Positions 34,757 through 44,240 of a stretch of DNA of 64,000 nt are shown piece after piece. The notes under the pieces are model-generated. The model did no database searches. It was not told where the DNA came from and saw nothing but the letters and a program-made list of their open reading frames with translations. A program made the position numbers and the translations under genes. Source of the DNA: Clostridiales bacterium (GTDB taxonomy: Bacteria > Bacillota > Clostridia > Oscillospirales > Oscillospiraceae); assembly GCA_012719035.1 (NCBI GenBank), contig JAAYBD010000039.1, positions 18,640 to 82,639 of the forward strand, in the 5' to 3' direction. The first letter of the stretch is position 1; every line of letters begins with the position of its first letter.

Positions 34757-35593
34757 ATGTCAATTTTAATTGCAGCACTTCTGGGACTTGTACAGGGAAT
34801 AACTGAATTTCTTCCTATATCAAGCTCGGGGCATCTTTCGGTTTTGCAAAACCTTTTTCATATGCAAAGTGTCAAAAAAGTAGACATTTTTTTTGAAGTG
34901 CTCCTGCATCTCGCAACATTAATTTCTATTTCTGTTGTTTATTGGCAGGACATTGTTGATATGATAAAAGAGTTCATCGGGTTTTTCGCCGATATCCGTC
35001 ACCCGAAGCCCGATGAGAGCGTTCCAAAGCCCGCACGCAGGCTTGTATTTATGATAATTATAGCGACTCTCCCGCTTTTTTTGGTTCTTCCGTTTAAGGA
35101 CTATATCGAGGATCTCGCAAACAACACCTATTTTATTGGGGCAGCTTTCCTAATAACCGGTGCGGTGCTTTATATTTCAGACCGTTTGCCAAAGGGCAGG
35201 AAGTCGGAGAAGAACATGACCGTTGTCGATGCCGCCAAAATAGGCATATGTCAGGTAATTGCTACCCTGCCCGGGATTTCGCGCTCCGGCTCAACGATAG
35301 CAGCCGGTATGGCAACCGGTCTTAACCGTACATTCGCCGTAAAATTTTCCTTCCTTATGTCTCTTCCCGCAGTGCTCGGAGCAACTATTGTGGGCTTTGC
35401 TGATGCATTGAAAGAAGGGATAGATGCAACCCGCATCCCCGAATACCTTGTCGGCATGGCTGTGGCTGGTGTTACAGGATATTTTGCGATTAATCTCGTA
35501 AAAACGCTGTCACAGAAGGGAAAGTTCGGAAAATTCTGCTACTACTGCTTTGCAGCAGGAATAATTACTATAGTTCTTACGATTATTTTGTGA
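34757..35593 (+). CDS. uppP: Undecaprenyl-diphosphatase UppP/BacA
   Basis: 278 aa membrane enzyme that recycles undecaprenyl pyrophosphate for cell-wall synthesis. Signature segments: GLVQGITEFLPISSSGHL at residues about 10-27 and PGISRSGSTIAAGM at about 172, plus 7-8 TM segments. Good ribosome site CGGAGG before ATG 34757. The ftsK gene follows after 16 nt. Confidence 0.95.
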   Translation: MSILIAALLGLVQGITEFLPISSSGHLSVLQNLFHMQSVKKVDIFFEVLLHLATLISISVVYWQDIVDMIKEFIGFFADIRHPKPDESVPKPARRLVFMIIIATLPLFLVLPFKDYIEDLANNTYFIGAAFLITGAVLYISDRLPKGRKSEKNMTVVDAAKIGICQVIATLPGISRSGSTIAAGMATGLNRTFAVKFSFLMSLPAVLGATIVGFADALKEGIDATRIPEYLVGMAVAGVTGYFAINLVKTLSQKGKFGKFCYYCFAAGIITIVLTIIL

Positions 35594-35609
35594 TTTGGAG
35601 TGACTTTTA

Positions 35610-38258
35610 ATGGCACAAACGACAAAAAAATCCTCCGCCAATCGAACACCGGCAAAGAGAGGCACTTCTGCCAAAGCCCCCAAAAAGGCTTTGAAAAAAC
35701 CGGATCCTAAGCAAAATCGTGCGCCGGATCCGGCAAAGCGCATGATAGGTGCAGTGGTATGCCTTTTCCTCAGCCTGTTTTCGTTTATCGGCTATTTTGA
35801 TGTCGATGCGTGGTTTATTACATATTTCTGCGGATTTATAAAAGGCATAGTCGGCTGGGGGTACTATATTTTCCCGCCCGCACTTTTGGCGTGTTCATGC
35901 AGCCTGTTTTTAAGTAAGGACAAGCCTGTTGCTTTTAGAACGGTTTCCGCACTGATGACTCCCTTGTTTCTCGGCGCGGTCTATCATCTTTTTTCGGCGG
36001 GAGCGGATGCAGAGCTTTCAACAACCGTATTTAAAACGCTCTATACAAGCGGAAAGGCAATGGCAAGCGGAGGTGTGCTCTCGGGATTTTTGTCTGTAGG
36101 ACTGAAATCAGCGGTCAGCATTTATGGAGCAATGCCCGTTTTTCTGCTCGGATTTGTGTTTTTTGCCATGAATTCTGTAGGGCTGACAATACCTAAGGTG
36201 ATATCATATTTCCGCGACAGAACGGACTATTCTGATATTCCCGCTGTAGAACCGCCAAAGGCAAGGTCTGCGGATACTGCCAAAAAGGACATTAAGGCTC
36301 CGCCCGCAAATCACACAAAAAGGCGCAGAGCTATTGATATTCCCTTGGACGAGGTCAATGAACCGGATGAAGATTATGTTGAGCATAAGGTCGGATTTTT
36401 TAATACCAAACCGCGTGTGAAAACACCGGATCAGATTCTTTCTCAGGAGACAGACAAGCCCGCCACAAATTCTGCTCCTATAAATAAAGCGCCTACTCCC
36501 ACAGACAATGTAAAGCCGCTCACAATTGAGGAGGCGGCAGCTGTCGCAGGAGTCGCGGATACAGCCACAGCAGCAACGCAGATTTCAAGCGAAACAGGAA
36601 ATGCCGCGGCTGCCCAGTCTGCTCCGGTAAAGAAAATCACCCATGAAGAGGTTGAAACTGAAACAGAGGAAATAACTAAAACTATAGAAAAAAGCATTGA
36701 TGACAATACAGGTGAGTACAAATTCCCGCCTGTTACACTGCTGAAGTCCGGCGGCGGAAAAGGCTCGGTAGACGGAAAAGAGGAAATCGCCTTAAACCGC
36801 GAACGGCTTGAAAGCACTATAAGAAGCTTCGGCGTCAGCGCCACAATAACAGGCATTACGAGAGGTCCAACGGTCACTCGGTATGATCTTGAGCTTGATC
36901 AGGGAGTAAAGCTTGCAAAGCTTACAAATCTTGCGGGCGACCTTGCCCTTTCGCTGGGCGTCACAAGCGTCCGCATAGCGCCTATCCCTGATAAAATATC
37001 CACCGTTGGCATAGAAGTACCGAACAAGCTTGTCAGCACCGTCTATCTTCACGATATCGTCGACTCGCCCGCTTTCAAGTCCGCCCAGTCAAAACTCAGC
37101 TTTGCTATAGGAGAGGACATAGGCGGAAATGCAATTGTCGGAAATATTGCCAAACTACCGCATTTGCTTATCGCGGGTACGACGGGTTCGGGAAAATCCG
37201 TCTGCATGAACTCGCTTATATTGAGTATTCTCTTTAAGGCGACTCCGGAAGAAGTGCGTCTTATTATGATAGACCCCAAAATGGTCGAGTTGGGCATATA
37301 TAACGGCATACCGCACCTGTTTGTTCCCGTTGTTACCGATCCCAAAAAGGCGGCGGGTGCGCTTCAATGGGCGGTTGTCGAAATGCTGAAGCGATACAGG
37401 CTTTTCTCGGAAATAGGTGTGCGTGACCTTATGGGCTACAACGCGCACCAGAAAAGCGTAGGCGGGCAGACAATGCCCCGCGTCGTGATAGTAATAGACG
37501 AGCTTGCGGACCTTATGCTTGTCGCCTCCAAAGAGGTTGAGGAGAGTATATGCCGCGTTGCGCAAATGGGACGCGCATCCGGTATGCACCTTGTAATCGC
37601 AACTCAGCGTCCGTCGGCAGATGTCATTACGGGACTTATGAAAGCAAATATCCCGAGCCGCATCGCCTTTGCCGTTTCATCTGCAATGGAAAGCCGCATA
37701 ATTCTTGACAATTCCGGTGCAGAAAAACTCATAGGCGCCGGTGATATGCTCTATGCGCCTTTAGGTGCAGGAAAGCCTATGCGTGTACAGGGCGCTTTTG
37801 TGTCCGATGAGGAACGTGAACAGGTCATAAGCTTTGTCAAGGAAGGCGCGAAAGTCGAATACAGCGAAGACATTCTTGAGCAGATTGAAAAAGCGGCTGA
37901 AGATAAAAACTCTAATTCCGGCAGCGATAAAGCTGATGCTGCTGATTCAGCTTCGGATTATGATGAGCTTCTGCCCCAAGCGGTAGAGGTAATCTTTGAA
38001 ACGAAGCAGGCTTCCGTTTCCATGCTCCAGCGCAGGCTGAAACTGGGATATGCAAGGGCTGCAAGGATCGTTGACCAGATGGAAGAAATCGGGGTAGTCG
38101 GTCCGTTTGAAGGCTCGAAACCGCGTCAGGTCCTCATTACAAGACAACAGTGGCAGGAGATGCAGGCGTCACATGGCGCGGAACCTGCCGGGTCTTCCTC
38201 CGATCAGGTGAGCTTTACGGAATACGTGGATGCACCTGCCGAGGAGTGGAAAGATTAA
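35610..38258 (+). CDS. FtsK/SpoIIIE DNA translocase
   Basis: 882 aa. Basic N-terminal tail (about 1-45), four TM helices (about 45-195), an acidic/Ala-Thr-rich linker (about 200-370), then the motor: alpha/beta domains with Walker A GTTGSGKSVCMN near residue 523, Walker B VIVIDELADLM and the GLMKANIPSRIAF segment. The C-terminal gamma winged helix (about 795-860, YDELLPQAVEVI...ARIVDQMEEIGVVGP) recognises orienting sequences. It moves chromosomal DNA through the septum. In spore formers this is SpoIIIE. Confidence 0.94.
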   Translation: MAQTTKKSSANRTPAKRGTSAKAPKKALKKPDPKQNRAPDPAKRMIGAVVCLFLSLFSFIGYFDVDAWFITYFCGFIKGIVGWGYYIFPPALLACSCSLFLSKDKPVAFRTVSALMTPLFLGAVYHLFSAGADAELSTTVFKTLYTSGKAMASGGVLSGFLSVGLKSAVSIYGAMPVFLLGFVFFAMNSVGLTIPKVISYFRDRTDYSDIPAVEPPKARSADTAKKDIKAPPANHTKRRRAIDIPLDEVNEPDEDYVEHKVGFFNTKPRVKTPDQILSQETDKPATNSAPINKAPTPTDNVKPLTIEEAAAVAGVADTATAATQISSETGNAAAAQSAPVKKITHEEVETETEEITKTIEKSIDDNTGEYKFPPVTLLKSGGGKGSVDGKEEIALNRERLESTIRSFGVSATITGITRGPTVTRYDLELDQGVKLAKLTNLAGDLALSLGVTSVRIAPIPDKISTVGIEVPNKLVSTVYLHDIVDSPAFKSAQSKLSFAIGEDIGGNAIVGNIAKLPHLLIAGTTGSGKSVCMNSLILSILFKATPEEVRLIMIDPKMVELGIYNGIPHLFVPVVTDPKKAAGALQWAVVEMLKRYRLFSEIGVRDLMGYNAHQKSVGGQTMPRVVIVIDELADLMLVASKEVEESICRVAQMGRASGMHLVIATQRPSADVITGLMKANIPSRIAFAVSSAMESRIILDNSGAEKLIGAGDMLYAPLGAGKPMRVQGAFVSDEEREQVISFVKEGAKVEYSEDILEQIEKAAEDKNSNSGSDKADAADSASDYDELLPQAVEVIFETKQASVSMLQRRLKLGYARAARIVDQMEEIGVVGPFEGSKPRQVLITRQQWQEMQASHGAEPAGSSSDQVSFTEYVDAPAEEWKD

Positions 38259-38356
38259 ACTGCCATACCGCATAATGATTATCGGGGCTTTCGGTTTTCC
38301 GAAGGCCCTGTACTCAAAACTGAATTCACCCTTTTCCGCAGAAAACTGGAGGGAAA

Positions 38357-38758
38357 ATGACAGACTATTTTGACACACAACTGAGTGATGAACAGCTTCA
38401 GACAATCAGTGTTCTGGGGCTTGCACACATCGGCGATGCGGTATATGAACTTCTTATCCGCACATGGCTGTGTGCCCACGGAAAAACGACTTCAAAGAGC
38501 CTGCACAGGGAAACTGTAAGCTATGTAAGCGCGCCCGCTCAGGCAAAAGCTTCGGAAAAAATCATGGCTGAACTCAGCGAAAGTGAGCGCGCCGCTTTTA
38601 AGCGAGGAAGAAACGCAAAGGTCAATTCTGTGCCTAAAAATGCGGATATTTCCGAATACCATGCCGCTACGGGGCTGGAAACGCTGTTTGGATATTTATA
38701 TTTAAAGGGCGAGAGGGATAGAATAAACGAACTTTTTGAACTTATAGTGGAGGGATAG
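38357..38758 (+). CDS. mrnC: Mini-ribonuclease 3
   Basis: 133 aa. RNase III catalytic domain without dsRNA-binding domain: LAHIGDAVYELLIRTWL carries the conserved catalytic segment (residues about 19-35) and EYHAATGLETLFGYLYL the second (about 94-110). Acts on 23S rRNA 3' processing in Firmicutes. A hairpin (GGGGCTTTCGG/CCGAAGGCCC, about 38284-38309) lies in the 98-nt gap to ftsK. rqcH follows after 3 nt. Confidence 0.93.
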   Translation: MTDYFDTQLSDEQLQTISVLGLAHIGDAVYELLIRTWLCAHGKTTSKSLHRETVSYVSAPAQAKASEKIMAELSESERAAFKRGRNAKVNSVPKNADISEYHAATGLETLFGYLYLKGERDRINELFELIVEG

Positions 38759-38761
38759 GCT

Positions 38762-40522
38762 ATGCCTCTGGACGCAATAACGATAAACGCGCTTACAAAC
38801 GAACTGCGCCCCTCGATTGTCGGCGCGAAAATAGACAAGGTTCAGCAGCCCGGAAGAGACACACTGATTTTTACGCTTCACGGCGCCGAATATACCGGGA
38901 AATTGCTGATTTCTGCCGGCGTCGGCACAGCGAGAGTGCATTTGTCCAACGAGTCCTATGAGAATCCGCAGACTCCGCCGATGTTCTGTATGCTCCTTAG
39001 AAAGCACCTTGTCGGTGCGCGTATTTCCGGACTCAGCCAGCCCAATATGGAGAGAATGCTCATTTTCGAGCTTGACGCACATGATGAGATGGGCGTTGAA
39101 ATCAAAAAACAGCTTGTGGTCGAAATGATGGGACGAAACTCTAACATAATTTTGACGGAGGCAGATGGGCATATAATAGACTGCATCCGCCGTGTCGACG
39201 GAGATATGAGCCGCGTCCGGCAGGTACTTCCGGGGCTTATATACCGTTTGCCGCCCGAGCAGGATAAGCCGGGATTTTTCAGCCTTTCCGATGAGGAAAG
39301 AGAAAATCTTTGGAAGAGCACATCCTCGGATAAACCTGCGGACAAGTGGCTTTTGGATACTTTCTCAAGCATTTCTCCTCTAATCTGCCGGGAAATCTGC
39401 TTTTATGCTACTGGCGATGCTTCAAAGCCGATCGCAGAGTTTTCCGATGATGAAAAAAACTCCTTTATTAAGGGAATGAAAGCTCTTGCAAAGCGGATTG
39501 AAGAATCAGATTATTTGCCCGTTATGCTGATGACAAATGAAAAACCGTCGGACTTTTCTTTTATGCCGATATCCCAATATGAGGGCGCGGTGAAACTAAT
39601 AAAATATACCGGTTTTTCAGCTTTGTTGGAGGACTATTTCACCAAGCGAGACAAGCAGGAGCAAATGCGCAGAAAGTCACATGCGCTTTATAAATCCGTC
39701 AAAAGCGCACATGAGCGGACTTTGAGAAAGCTTGCCGCAAGACGCGAGGAACTGAAAAAGACTGAAGAAAGGGATATTAACAGAAAGCGCGGGGATCTTA
39801 TTACGGCAAACCTTTACCGCATTAAAAAAGGCGACAGGATAGCGGTAGTTGATGATTATTTCGAGGACGGCTGCCCCGAGATACAAATCCCGCTTGACAC
39901 GCTGAAAACGCCGCAGCAGAATGCGGCGGCATATTATAAGGAATATAACAAGGCAAAAACAGCAGAGAAATATCTCGGTGAGCTTATCGAAAAAGGAGAG
40001 AGAGAGCAGGAGTATCTTTCGAGCGTGCTGGATGCAATCCAGCGCGTCGAAAGCGAACGCGATCTTGCCGAGATCCGCCGCGAGCTTGCAGAAACGGGAT
40101 ATGTAAAAGCGCAGAAATCGGCCAAACGTGAAAAGGTCAAAGAAACTGCGCCTATGCGCTTCGTTTCAAGCACCGGCATGGAAATACTCGTGGGAAAAAA
40201 TAATACTCAAAACGACAAGCTGACTACAAAAACAGCGCGCAGGACCGATACTTGGCTCCATGTACAGAAGCTTCACGGAAGCCATGTCATCATAAGTGCC
40301 GAAGGGGAGCGCCCCGACGAACGGACGCTGTTTGAAGCTGCAACTCTGGCGGCGTATTATTCGCAGGGAAGGGAAAGCGGGAAAGTGCCCGTAGACTACA
40401 CGCAGGTGCGCTTTGTGAAAAAGCCTTCAGGCTCAATGCCCGGAGCTGTCATTTATACGGACTATCAGACAATCATGGTTTCATCGGATGAGAAGCTTGT
40501 TGAAAGTCTTAAAACAAACTGA
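38762..40522 (+). CDS. rqcH: RqcH / NFACT family ribosome quality-control protein
   Basis: 586 aa (also annotated as fibronectin-binding protein FbpA). NFACT-N domain at the start (DAITINALTNELRP..GAKIDKVQQP), central coiled coil with many charged residues (about 290-450), and C-terminal NFACT-R domain (KLHGSHVII near 505). In Firmicutes it binds obstructed 50S subunits and adds C-terminal alanine tails. Terminator follows. Confidence 0.93.
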   Translation: MPLDAITINALTNELRPSIVGAKIDKVQQPGRDTLIFTLHGAEYTGKLLISAGVGTARVHLSNESYENPQTPPMFCMLLRKHLVGARISGLSQPNMERMLIFELDAHDEMGVEIKKQLVVEMMGRNSNIILTEADGHIIDCIRRVDGDMSRVRQVLPGLIYRLPPEQDKPGFFSLSDEERENLWKSTSSDKPADKWLLDTFSSISPLICREICFYATGDASKPIAEFSDDEKNSFIKGMKALAKRIEESDYLPVMLMTNEKPSDFSFMPISQYEGAVKLIKYTGFSALLEDYFTKRDKQEQMRRKSHALYKSVKSAHERTLRKLAARREELKKTEERDINRKRGDLITANLYRIKKGDRIAVVDDYFEDGCPEIQIPLDTLKTPQQNAAAYYKEYNKAKTAEKYLGELIEKGEREQEYLSSVLDAIQRVESERDLAEIRRELAETGYVKAQKSAKREKVKETAPMRFVSSTGMEILVGKNNTQNDKLTTKTARRTDTWLHVQKLHGSHVIISAEGERPDERTLFEAATLAAYYSQGRESGKVPVDYTQVRFVKKPSGSMPGAVIYTDYQTIMVSSDEKLVESLKTN

Positions 40523-40530
40523 TATGTAGA

Positions 40531-40566
40531 ATGCTCCTCCGTAAACTTCGGAGGAGCATCTATTTT
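40531..40566 (+). terminator. Intrinsic terminator of mrnC-rqcH
   Basis: ATGCTCCTCCG (40531-40541) pairs with CGGAGGAGCAT (40549-40559), followed by CTATTTTTAT. Separates convergent genes. Confidence 0.82.
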
Positions 40567-41477
40567 TATCGGTTTTCAATAATATCCATTGCGTTATAAA
40601 GGAGCTTTGCGCAGTCTGCCCTTGTCAGCTGGTTTTCCTGCGAATAATCGGAAATGCGGCAGGCGCTGAGATTGGCACAGGCCTGTGCTGCCCATACGGG
40701 AGCTGCATTGCTGTAATTATTTGCATTTACATCTGTAAGGTTCAGCGCTTTGTTGAGCATTACGGCAGCTTCAGGATAGCTTATATAGTTACCACCGTTG
40801 AAAACTGCGGTGTTGATGCCGTCCGAATAGCCGGTTATAATCCCCGTCAGAAGAGCCGTAGAGACATAGGGTTTCATATATGCCGGTATCTCACTGTCAT
40901 CGGCAAAGCCTGTCGTGATAACTCCCGAAAGGATATCGGAATTGGTGAGTTTAAGGCACATTGTCAAAAACTCGCCCCTTGTGACGGGCCTGTCCGGATT
41001 AAAAACATATTGACCGCCTATGCATTCACCGACAAAGACATCGTTTTCGGCAAGCGCTACAGCGGCACAGTAGGCCCCGTTGCCGTTCATGTCGGAATAG
41101 GCGATTTTTGTTTTTTGTTTTTCGATTCTGATAATGACGGTTGCTTCAGAGGACATATTTCCCTTGCTGTCGATTGCCTTGTAACCAAAGTAGTCACGTC
41201 CGCGCTTGCCCTCAGCGGGAGTATATACAAAGCATCCGTTTTCTTTAAGTTCAATATTTCCCTTTGTGGGAGGGGTTGTGATTTCAAATGTCAGAACATC
41301 GCCGTCCGGATCTTTTGCTTTCAGCTGACCGCCTACGGATACGTCACGGTAGGTCGTGATTTCCAGATTTTCTGCAATAGGTGCCTCACCCTTGCTTTCC
41401 GCGCCGACATATATTATTCCCAAAGTCAGCACCAGCGAAAGAGTGAGCGCGATGATACTAATGTTTTTTCTATTCAT
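40566..41477 (-). CDS. Secreted Ig-like/SLH-domain surface protein
   Basis: 303 aa. Signal peptide or anchor at residues about 7-26, an Ig/cadherin-like domain (about 35-115: DPDGDVLTFEITTPPTKG, typical of Big_9/Ig_17 domains), then two to three SLH repeats (ENDVFVGECIGGQYVFNPDRPVTRGEF..., TGIITGYSDG..., with FNGGNYISYPEAAVMLNKA) that attach proteins to the cell wall. Start behind GGAGGTA. Function: surface structural or adhesive protein, unknown partner. Confidence 0.85.
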   Translation of the reverse strand: MNRKNISIIALTLSLVLTLGIIYVGAESKGEAPIAENLEITTYRDVSVGGQLKAKDPDGDVLTFEITTPPTKGNIELKENGCFVYTPAEGKRGRDYFGYKAIDSKGNMSSEATVIIRIEKQKTKIAYSDMNGNGAYCAAVALAENDVFVGECIGGQYVFNPDRPVTRGEFLTMCLKLTNSDILSGVITTGFADDSEIPAYMKPYVSTALLTGIITGYSDGINTAVFNGGNYISYPEAAVMLNKALNLTDVNANNYSNAAPVWAAQACANLSACRISDYSQENQLTRADCAKLLYNAMDIIENR

Positions 41478-41584
41478 TTATGGATACCTCCAAGCAAAAT
41501 ATGGCGCTGATGCAGCGCTTTGGAAGTATTTTGCACAGAGCTTTGCCATTTTATTCTTTAATAAAGAAAATAAACCAAAACAAT

Positions 41585-41612
41585 CAAGCCGCAGACAGTC
41601 TTCTGCGGCTTG
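41585..41612 (-). terminator. Terminator of the cysteine-rich conserved gene (minus strand)
   Basis: CAAGCCGCAGA (41585-41595) pairs with TCTGCGGCTTG (41602-41612). On the minus strand the T-rich run ATTGTTTTGG follows. Confidence 0.7.
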
Positions 41613-41643
41613 AGAAAAGTTTTTCCCGTCGGTGGAGTTCATT

Positions 41644-42435
41644 TTAGGAATCCGCTTGGCAGTTTGTAACACACTTGTTAGGGCTTCCGGGAGGCGGGAA
41701 GAAATCATCGACTGGGAAGGGGATGTTGCTGAACAGTGTGCAGGGATCCTCATCGCCGCCGGCGACACATTCCTTATCAGGGATACAGTAGTCAAATACA
41801 GGCATAAGCAGTTGTGTATCTCTTTCAAGTCTGATTATAGAGAATTGTCCCAAGGTTACGTAAAGTTGTTTGCAGGTGCGTGTCGTAATGAGCTCATCAT
41901 CAAAGCTTTCTGAAATATTTTTGGGGATATCTCTTACATCGCTGTCAAAGCTATCGGCACATGAGGCATCAACGATTTTCATTGATAGCGGGAGCGGATC
42001 CACTGCCTCAACGACCGCTATGGGCAGACCGCTGTAAATGTTGTCGCACAGATTGCCGCGGGAGGTGAAAACTTTTGAGCTTCCCTCGCTTCCGTAAAGT
42101 ACGACCCTTTTGTCGAAAACTGCAAGACCGCTTACAGTCTTGTCGCCCGGAAAAGCCCTTCCGCTTACTTTGTAGAAATAAGTGACATCCACTGTGTAGC
42201 ATCCGCGATTGAAATTCAGCTCTTCTACTCGCACATCCGCGAAAAGAAGTTTTGCGGATTTGGGTCTTATACTGAATGCACAGTCAATGATCGACTGCGA
42301 ACCGCAGGTTGGAAATACCCGCAGATCTTCAATACAGTCTTTATCTTTGCAGCTATCGAATATTTTTCTTGTGTGTATACAAACGGACTCGCGGCAAGAT
42401 GCCGGATTTGCCGCGTTTGGTGCTCTTTCAGCCAT
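41644..42435 (-). CDS. Conserved clostridial cysteine-rich protein of unknown function
   Basis: 263 aa behind AGGAGGA. Rich in cysteine (about 14), notably CRESVCIHTRKIFDSCKDKDC near the N-terminus (residues 14-34) and CIPDKECVAG...C near the C-terminus, with a Pro-rich end (PFPVDDFFPPPGSP). No signal peptide or TM. I recall similar proteins as hypotheticals in many spore-forming Clostridia, possibly spore-coat associated, but cannot prove it. It is divergent from the DUF4364 gene. Confidence 0.7.
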   Translation of the reverse strand: MAERAPNAANPASCRESVCIHTRKIFDSCKDKDCIEDLRVFPTCGSQSIIDCAFSIRPKSAKLLFADVRVEELNFNRGCYTVDVTYFYKVSGRAFPGDKTVSGLAVFDKRVVLYGSEGSSKVFTSRGNLCDNIYSGLPIAVVEAVDPLPLSMKIVDASCADSFDSDVRDIPKNISESFDDELITTRTCKQLYVTLGQFSIIRLERDTQLLMPVFDYCIPDKECVAGGDEDPCTLFSNIPFPVDDFFPPPGSPNKCVTNCQADS

Positions 42436-42520
42436 TATTATTCCTCCTGCCGATAAGATTTATATTTGTTGTTCTTCGTTACAGTCTATGCAGGAAAACA
42501 TAGGTTGTGATAACAATTGT

Positions 42521-42549
42521 TTGACGTATCACCGAAAAAGAATTATAAT
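42521..42549 (+). promoter_or_regulatory. Promoter of the DUF4364-asnA genes
   Basis: TTGACG (42521-42526), 17-nt spacer, TATAAT (42544-42549). Confidence 0.78.
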
Positions 42550-42602
42550 TAACCAATATCAAAGGCGGAATTCGCAAATTTATACATTTGGGGGGCAGGC
42601 GT

Positions 42603-43127
42603 ATGGACAGGCTCGGATTTATTCATGAAAAGCTGGATATCAAAATACTGATTCTTTATGTGCTTCGCCGACTGCCGAAGCCCGTCAGTTTCGAAACTCT
42701 TTCAGACCTCGTTATGATAGACGACGGCTTTGACTACTTTGAGTATTCGCAATGTCTCGCAGAACTTGTCGACACAGGTCACGTTGAACAGAACGAAAAC
42801 AGCTACAAAATAACTGAGATAGGAGCGGTGCATGGAGATACTGTGGAAAGCAGCATCCCCTATTCCGTCCGGCTGAAAGCGGAACGGAATGCCCGCCCCC
42901 TCATCGAAAAGATGAGAAGGGACGCCCTTATAGGAACATCGCACGAACTGCTGAAAAACGGGGGCTGCAATGTCAAGCTGTCGCTTTCGGACGGCATCGG
43001 CGACATTATTTCGCTTTCGATACTTTCTTCGGATGAAGAACAGGCAAAGAAAATCGAGAAATATTTCCGCGAAGACGCAGAAAATATATACCACAAGATA
43101 GTAAATCTTCTGACTGCGGAAGAATAA
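42603..43127 (+). CDS. DUF4364 family protein
   Basis: 174 aa from ATG 42603 (GGGGGG site 8 nt upstream; ATG 42588 lies within that site's leader). Winged-helix-like start (FIHEKLDIKILILYVLRRLPKPVSFETLSDLV), DGFDYFEYSQCLAELVDTGHVE, then a C-terminal helical region. Conserved in Clostridia; probably DNA-binding, targets unknown. asnA follows after 16 nt. Confidence 0.83.
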   Translation: MDRLGFIHEKLDIKILILYVLRRLPKPVSFETLSDLVMIDDGFDYFEYSQCLAELVDTGHVEQNENSYKITEIGAVHGDTVESSIPYSVRLKAERNARPLIEKMRRDALIGTSHELLKNGGCNVKLSLSDGIGDIISLSILSSDEEQAKKIEKYFREDAENIYHKIVNLLTAEE

Positions 43128-43143
43128 AAAGGGGAACGCACTT

Positions 43144-44154
43144 ATGAACACATTTATTCCGGAAGGCTACAAAAGCGCACTCAGTATTTATGATACGCAG
43201 AAGGCAATAAGTCTGTTAAACCGTATTTTCATTGACCGGCTTGCCGGTGAACTTAATCTATACCGTGTTTCAGCGCCTCTTTTTGTACAAGCGGACACAG
43301 GAATCAACGATGATTTAAACGGAGTGGAACGCCCCGTTTCTTTTGATATAGCAAATACAGACACAATGGGTCAGGTCGTTCATTCTCTTGCAAAGTGGAA
43401 GCGCATGGCACTCAAGCGCTATAATTTCTATCCAGGAAAGGGAATTTACACAGATATGAACGCGATCAGGCGTGACGAAGAAATGGACAATCTGCATTCA
43501 ATATATGTCGACCAATGGGACTGGGAAAAGATCATTGAAGAAAAAGACAGGAACATCGACTTTCTTAAATCACAGGTGGATAAAATCATAGGTGTGCTCT
43601 GCGACACGCAGCTTACTATGCAGTCCATCTATCCTCAGCTTTCTCTTGGAGGACAGATAAACAGGGAAGTATTCTACATTACTGCTCAGGAGCTTGAAGA
43701 CGTGTATCCGAATTTGAGTCCTAAAGAGCGTGAGCATGAAATTGCGAAGAAATATGGAACCGTATTCCTAATGGAAATCGGCGGTGCGCTCCGCTCCGGA
43801 AAGCCGCATGACGGGCGTGCCCCCGACTATGACGATTGGGGATTGAACGGGGATATACTCATCTGGTATGGGCCGCTAAAATGTGCTGTTGAAATTTCCT
43901 CAATGGGCATACGCGTAAATGCCGAGTCGATGGACAAACAGCTTAAAATTGCTGGCTGTGACGATAGAAGAAATCTGTTGTATCACAAAATGCTTTTGAA
44001 CAATGAACTTCCGCTCACCATCGGCGGGGGAATAGGGCAGTCACGTATCTCGATGCTGCTTCTTAACAAGGTACATGTCGGAGAGGTTCAGGTTTCTGTT
44101 TGGGATGAACAGACAATTGAGGTCTGCGAAAAAGCAGGGATAATGCTGCTGTAA
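43144..44154 (+). CDS. asnA: Aspartate-ammonia ligase
   Basis: 336 aa, class II aminoacyl-tRNA synthetase-like fold. Makes asparagine from aspartate, ammonia and ATP. Hallmarks: LYRVSAPLFV.ADTGINDDLNG (residues about 38-60), KWKRMALKRY, YTDMNAIRRDE, and the C-terminal GGGIGQSRISMLLL (about 297). Length fits AsnA (330). Start with AAGGGGAA upstream. Confidence 0.96.
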   Translation: MNTFIPEGYKSALSIYDTQKAISLLNRIFIDRLAGELNLYRVSAPLFVQADTGINDDLNGVERPVSFDIANTDTMGQVVHSLAKWKRMALKRYNFYPGKGIYTDMNAIRRDEEMDNLHSIYVDQWDWEKIIEEKDRNIDFLKSQVDKIIGVLCDTQLTMQSIYPQLSLGGQINREVFYITAQELEDVYPNLSPKEREHEIAKKYGTVFLMEIGGALRSGKPHDGRAPDYDDWGLNGDILIWYGPLKCAVEISSMGIRVNAESMDKQLKIAGCDDRRNLLYHKMLLNNELPLTIGGGIGQSRISMLLLNKVHVGEVQVSVWDEQTIEVCEKAGIMLL

Positions 44155-44178
44155 ACACCACCCAAGATATCCAATATA

Positions 44179-44206
44179 ATGCAGCCCCTAATTACAGGGG
44201 CTGCAT
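44179..44206 (+). terminator. Hairpin after asnA
   Basis: ATGCAGCCCC pairs with GGGGCTGCAT (10 bp, loop TAATTACA), but the following CGAGTTTA is a weak T-tract. Partial termination is likely, with read-through into the peptidase gene. Confidence 0.55.
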
Positions 44207-44240
44207 CGAGTTTATGACCACTCAGAAAGGACTTGAAAAT

